A stretch of DNA of 64,000 bases from JALYNX01 sp963780755 (lineage in GTDB: Bacteria; Actinomycetota; Acidimicrobiia; Spongiisociales; ZC4RG35): the NCBI GenBank assembly GCA_963780755.1, contig CAWACX010000001.1, positions 744,001 through 808,000 of the forward strand, in the 5' to 3' direction. Shown in pieces: positions 60,838-64,000 of the stretch (positions within the stretch are counted from its first letter, which is position 1; each line of letters opens with the position of its first letter). The notes under the pieces are model-generated. The model saw nothing but the letters and a program-made list of their open reading frames with translations, did not search any database and had not been told where the DNA came from. A program made the position numbers and the translations under genes.

Positions 60838-61614
60838 TCAGGCTATGCCGGACGAAGAGGCCTCGGTCATACCCCCGTCAACCGGAAGGATCACGCCCGT
60901 CATCCAGTCTGCGGCGTCGGAGGCGAGGAACACGATCGCCCGGGCCACGTCTTCGGGCGTCCCCAGCCTGCCCAGCGGGTGCATCCGGGCCGCAGCCGGC
61001 TCATCGGCCCACAACATCTCGGACAAGCGGGTCTTGACAACAGCAGGCGCCACCGCGTTCACCCTTATCTTCGGGGCCAGCTCGAACGCGAGTTGACGGG
61101 TCATGTGGACCAGGCCGGCCTTGGAGACGTTGTAGGCGCCGGTGATCGGGCTCACCCTCAGGCCGCCAATGGAGGACACGTTGACCACCGAGCCGCCCTT
61201 GTCGGCCATCGAGGCCCGATAAGCGGCCCTCACCCAGAGCAAGGGCGCCCTCAGGTTCACGGCCCACGTCTTGTCCAGTGCCCCGAGGTCGACCTCCATG
61301 AGCGGGCCCGCCGACGGGTTGGTGCCGGCGTTGTTGACCAGGATGTCACACGAGCCGAACCGCTCCACGGTCCGGGCAATCGCCTCGTCGGCCGAATCCT
61401 CCGAGTCCGAGCGCGCAGCCAGTGCGAGGAGCCTGTCCGATTCGACTCCCGAGGCCACCAACTCGTCGGCGGCCGCCTCGATGTTCTCCGGCTTCCGTGA
61501 GGTGATGGTCACTCCGGCGGCGCCACTTCGCGCCAGTTCCAGGGCCGTCGCCAATCCGATGCCCCTGCTGCCCCCGGTGACCACCGCCACCTTTCCCTCG
61601 ACCGAGACCTGCAT
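60838..61614 (-). CDS. Short-chain dehydrogenase/reductase
   Basis: A 258-residue classical SDR. The nucleotide site is VVTGGSRGIGLATALELA (T-G-x-x-x-G-I-G), NNAG occurs in ILVNNAGTNPSAGP, and the catalytic set is S in VVNVSSIGG, Y-x-x-x-K in GAYNVSKAGL; GMTEASS ends the protein. It looks like a 3-oxoacyl-ACP-reductase/alcohol dehydrogenase type enzyme, NADP(H) preferring from the R after the glycine motif region, but the substrate is unknown. ATG 61614 overlaps the stop of the flavin reductase gene by one base (TGATG). Common in such clusters next to F420 genes. Confidence 0.92.
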   Translation of the reverse strand: MQVSVEGKVAVVTGGSRGIGLATALELARSGAAGVTITSRKPENIEAAADELVASGVESDRLLALAARSDSEDSADEAIARTVERFGSCDILVNNAGTNPSAGPLMEVDLGALDKTWAVNLRAPLLWVRAAYRASMADKGGSVVNVSSIGGLRVSPITGAYNVSKAGLVHMTRQLAFELAPKIRVNAVAPAVVKTRLSEMLWADEPAAARMHPLGRLGTPEDVARAIVFLASDAADWMTGVILPVDGGMTEASSSGIA

Positions 61615-62111
61615 CAATGACCGCCCCTCTTCACTCCGCCGTACTTCATCCTGGTGTCCGAGATCGCCGCCGCCCGCTCTTCCTCGCCGGCCCAGGCGTC
61701 GACCACCTCGCCGATGAACAGGGTATGGGTGCCCAGGTCGATGGAGTGGCGGACCTCACAGTCCATCCATGCGATCGCCTCCTCGAAGATGGGGGCACCG
61801 GTTCGACCGGTGCGGACCGGGCGCTCGTTGAGCGTGTTCCCCTCACGGGTCGCCGGCTTGGAGAACTTGACGAACACCCTGGTGTCCTCCGGCGACCAGA
61901 GGTTCACCGTGAAAGCCCCCGACTCGGTGATGAGTCGGTGGGTCACCGCCTTGTTGTCGATCCCGACGCCGATCAGGACCGGCTCCATCGAGAGCTGAGT
62001 CACCCACGAGGCCGTCATGCCGTTCCACTCGTCGCCAGAAGCGGAGCCGATGAGGGCCAGGGCGTTCGGGATCTTCCAGGTGACTTTGTTGAGCAGTTCG
62101 GGGTCCATCAC
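61614..62111 (-). CDS. Flavin reductase-like domain protein
   Basis: A 165-residue FMN-binding split-barrel protein of the flavin-reductase (RutF/HpaC-like) group. NALALIGSASGDEWNGMTASWVTQLSMEP holds the flavin-binding loop, then LIGVGIDNKAVTHRLITESGAFTVNL and the C-terminal DLGTHTLFIGEVVDAW. Such proteins supply reduced flavin to monooxygenases or bind F420/FMN themselves. It is coupled to the SDR gene and divergent from the universal stress gene (45 bases). With cofG/cofH downstream, a role in flavin/F420 redox is plausible but not shown. Confidence 0.9.
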   Translation of the reverse strand: MMDPELLNKVTWKIPNALALIGSASGDEWNGMTASWVTQLSMEPVLIGVGIDNKAVTHRLITESGAFTVNLWSPEDTRVFVKFSKPATREGNTLNERPVRTGRTGAPIFEEAIAWMDCEVRHSIDLGTHTLFIGEVVDAWAGEEERAAAISDTRMKYGGVKRGGH

Positions 62112-62156
62112 ACTCGCAAGCGACGCAGCAGGGCACGAAACCCTAATCTCAGCAGG

Positions 62157-62666
62157 GTGCGCATCCTGATCGCCACGACCGGAGTTCTCCCGGCGGCACC
62201 GGTGGCCGATTTGTGCGATCGTCTCCGGTCCGAAGAGGGGCAGGTGACCGTGATGACGGTGGTGAGGGTGCCCCGCTCCTTTCTCGACGAGCTCGACGAC
62301 GATGTGAGGCGGTCTTTCCTCGACGATGCGTCCCTGGGGTCATCCGACGCCGAGGCCAAGGCCGCCCGCTACCTCGAGGAACGGGGGCTGAAGGCGGTCG
62401 AGCCGATCGTGGCCGCCCTTCAGGCGTCGGGCATGTCAGCCGAGGTCCGCTTCGTCGAAGGTGACGACCCTGCAGTGGCGATCATCGACACGGCCGAGGA
62501 CGTCGGAGCCGAGATCGTGATCATGGGGGCCACCCGCCGCCTCTTCACCGAGGAGGCATGGGGCAGCGTCTCGGCACGGGTCATGGACAAGTCCCACCTC
62601 CCGGTGCTCCTGGTCCCCGGCACCCGGATCGAGGACACCCAGGAAGTCCCGATCCTGGAGCTGTAA
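62157..62666 (+). CDS. Universal stress protein
   Basis: A 169-residue single-domain UspA-like protein. RILIATTGVLPAAPVADL forms the first strand and the ATP-binding end is VIMGATRRLFTEEAWGSVSARVMDKSHLPVLLVP, with the G-x-x-x-[G/S]-x-x-S pattern partly kept. GTG 62157 is the start; 45 bases separate it from the divergent flavin-reductase gene. No second Usp domain and no membrane part. Role unknown beyond the general family association with stress and nucleotide binding. Confidence 0.9.
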   Translation: MRILIATTGVLPAAPVADLCDRLRSEEGQVTVMTVVRVPRSFLDELDDDVRRSFLDDASLGSSDAEAKAARYLEERGLKAVEPIVAALQASGMSAEVRFVEGDDPAVAIIDTAEDVGAEIVIMGATRRLFTEEAWGSVSARVMDKSHLPVLLVPGTRIEDTQEVPILEL

Positions 62667-62774
62667 GCACGCAGATCGCATATCGCAGAGATTTCTGACG
62701 CTCTTTCTGGCGATTTGCGTCTGGCGTTCTGCATTCAGCGGTTTCTGTCACACCTGTTTCGTACCTTGTCTCTC
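62667..62774. other. Intergenic region with imperfect repeats
   Basis: This 108-base gap is AT-richer than its surroundings. GCAGATCGCATATCGCAGAG (62680-62699) and GGCGATTTGCGTCTGGCGTTCTGC resemble each other's reverse complement, so a long imperfect hairpin could form around TTTCTGACGCTCTTTCTGG. It may end transcription of the universal stress gene. The T-rich TTTCTGTCACACCTGTTTCG that follows may carry the next promoter. Confidence 0.4.
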
Positions 62775-63143
62775 ATGGACAAAATCTCTCCATGGTGTGA
62801 GCACCTACCGACCTGGGTGGGCCGGGTCGCGGTCGCCGCCTGTGCCGATTGCGGGCGGGTGGAGTGGCTCTCCGACCGGGGAGCCCTCGACCCGGCGGAG
62901 GGACTCGCCTACCTGTTTGGAAGCTATGACCTGGTGGGCCATCTCGAGGCCTTGGCCGCCCCTGCGCCCTCGGTGCTGGCCTACGCACCCCCATCGGCAC
63001 GAAAGCGGCGCAATCTCGATTGCCTGCCCAAGCACGTCTGGCTCGAGGTCGGTCCCGATCTCTGGCTCTCTCACGACGGGAACACGCTGCTACTGGCGAC
63101 CAACCAGCGCCTGCTCGTGGAGAACCTGACCCGGGGGGCCTGA
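62775..63143 (+). CDS. Small cysteine-containing protein of unknown function
   Basis: A 122-residue soluble protein. The N-terminus is cysteine-bearing: WCEHLPTWVGRVAVAACADCGRVEW, split here as C-E-H, A-C-A-D-C-G, which could bind a metal (C-x2-C with a nearby C-x-H). The C-terminal half reads LWLSHDGNTLLLATNQRLLVENL. No family recognised. ATG 62775 is the only good start; no strong ribosome binding site precedes it. It ends 1 base from the converging ABC exporter. Confidence 0.6.
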   Translation: MDKISPWCEHLPTWVGRVAVAACADCGRVEWLSDRGALDPAEGLAYLFGSYDLVGHLEALAAPAPSVLAYAPPSARKRRNLDCLPKHVWLEVGPDLWLSHDGNTLLLATNQRLLVENLTRGA

Positions 63144-63144
63144 G

Positions 63145-64000
63145 TCAGGCGGAAGCCGGCTCGGCAAATTGGGTTCGGTAGAGCGAGGCATAGAGACCGC
63201 CCTTGGCCACCAGCGTGGCGTGGTCGCCCTGCTCCACGATCGCGCCCTCGTCCAGGACCAGGATCTGGTCAGCCGCCCGCACTGTCGACAGTCGGTGGGC
63301 GATCACGATCGAAGTGCGTCCCTCCATCAGGCTCTCCAGCGCCTCCTGGATCAGGGCCTCCGACCTCGAGTCGAGGTGCGACGTCGCCTCGTCGAGGATC
63401 AGGATCCGGGGGTCTTCGAGGAGGACCCGGGCGATGGCGATCCGCTGCTTCTCCCCGCCGGACAACCGATATCCCCGCTCTCCCACCATCGTCTCGTAAG
63501 TCTGGGGAAGCTTGGAGATCATCTCGTGGATGTTGGCGGCACGGCACGCAGCTTCGAGCTCTTCGAGGGTGGCATCGGGGCGGGCGTAACGGAGGTTGGC
63601 CGCAATCGTGTCATGGAATAGGTAGGTCTCCTGGGTGACCACCCCCACCGAGGCCGCAAGATCGCGAAGTGCGACTTTTCGCACATCGTGGCCGTCGATC
63701 AGCACCGCTCCTTCGGTCACGTCATAGAGCCTGGGGACCAGATAGGAGATCGTGGTCTTGCCCGCGCCCGAGGGACCGACGAGGGCAGTGAGCGTGCCCG
63801 GTGCGGCGACGAAGGAGGCGTTCCGGATCGCCCATTCCCTCGTCGAGCCGGAGGTCGGGGGTGGCTGGGTGCCGGGATCTCGGTCCCAGAACCGCTTCAC
63901 CGCCTCGAGGCCCTCGGGACCCTCGGTCTGGTACTTGAACGAGACGTTGGCCAACTCCACTTTGCCCGTGGCCGGCTGCAGCGGCTCGGGATCGACCGGG
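63145..64000 (-). CDS. ABC exporter, ATP-binding half (N-terminus outside window)
   Basis: C-terminal ~285 residues of an MsbA/lipid-A-exporter-like ABC protein; the frame is open to base 64000 (VDPEPLQPATGKVELANVSF). The ATPase domain is complete: Walker A GPSGAGKTT, Q-loop VTQETYLF, signature YRLSGGEKQRIAIARV, Walker B RILILDEATSHLD and H-loop VIAHRLSTV. Between the first strand and Walker A there is an insertion (AVKRFWDRDPGTQPPPTSGS) that is not usual. The transmembrane domain lies beyond the window. Substrate unknown. Confidence 0.9.
   Translation of the reverse strand, partial: PVDPEPLQPATGKVELANVSFKYQTEGPEGLEAVKRFWDRDPGTQPPPTSGSTREWAIRNASFVAAPGTLTALVGPSGAGKTTISYLVPRLYDVTEGAVLIDGHDVRKVALRDLAASVGVVTQETYLFHDTIAANLRYARPDATLEELEAACRAANIHEMISKLPQTYETMVGERGYRLSGGEKQRIAIARVLLEDPRILILDEATSHLDSRSEALIQEALESLMEGRTSIVIAHRLSTVRAADQILVLDEGAIVEQGDHATLVAKGGLYASLYRTQFAEPASA

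Noticed and set aside
1..64000. Prophage, insertion sequence or integrative element
   Set aside because: No transposase, integrase, phage structural gene, tRNA or attachment repeat was found; the TIR/trypsin array has local composition like its neighbours.

Overview
The window is high-GC DNA of an actinobacterium, most likely an uncultivated member of the class Acidimicrobiia. The grounds are inferential: coenzyme F420 enzymes (separate CofG and CofH, three luciferase-like F420 oxidoreductases), a mycothiol-S-transferase-like DinB protein, a RamB-type regulator of the glyoxylate shunt, an actinobacterial LexA operator in front of recA, and the housekeeping order dapA-rnj-ftsK ... recA-rny-miaB-miaA. 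No rRNA, tRNA, CRISPR array, transposase, integrase or phage gene was seen, and no stretch over 300 bases lacks a gene.

Layout. 1-8.0 kb (minus strand): miaA (cut by the window edge), miaB, rny, recA with its SOS box, thpR, cinA and rimO. 8.0-10.3 kb: a small unknown gene, an archaeal-type (type II) glyceraldehyde-3-phosphate dehydrogenase and a proline-rich membrane protein. 10.3-14.7 kb: the glyoxylate shunt, aceB-aceA, divergent from its likely regulator ramB. 14.7-20.1 kb: an S10-type peptidase, an AhpD-like protein and a 2-oxoacid dehydrogenase operon (E1alpha, E1beta, E2). 20.2-24.3 kb: a membrane protein, ftsK and a lipoprotein. 24.3-32.1 kb: the most unusual region, six tightly packed minus-strand genes: a SLOG-like protein, a TRAFs-type TPR protein fused to a trypsin-like protease, an alpha/beta hydrolase, a lipoprotein, a transmembrane TIR-TPR receptor and a polytopic protein with a TIR-like tail. 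These sit 24 bases behind rnj and so may share a transcript with dapA-rnj. 34.6-43.2 kb (mixed strands): a kinase-LLM fusion, a thioredoxin-like protein, a cyclophilin, an RRM protein, a metal ABC transporter with a Fur-family regulator and Fur box, and glpD. 43.2-51.6 kb: small membrane proteins, an M16 peptidase, a metalloprotease-VWA protein with a CobS-like ATPase partner, a LOG-family protein, a DinB-like protein and BtpA. 51.7-64 kb: an HD-GYP protein, a very large Lhr helicase, an F420-dependent oxidoreductase, the cofG-X-cofH cluster, an SDR, a flavin reductase, a universal stress protein and an ABC exporter cut by the right edge.

At least 17 conserved genes or segments are broken by single-base shifts, most of them in short runs of G or C (cinA, rimO twice, gap, aceB, E2, a membrane protein, dapA, lhr four times, and others). 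I read these mainly as uncorrected assembly indels rather than real pseudogenes, and have given spans of the repaired genes. Where I write 'extra' or 'missing' base, this is relative to the frame that restores the conserved protein.

Together the genes cover tRNA modification and RNA decay, DNA repair and chromosome segregation, acetate/fatty-acid carbon use through the glyoxylate shunt, F420 metabolism, metal homeostasis, and one candidate membrane-anchored signalling or conflict system.
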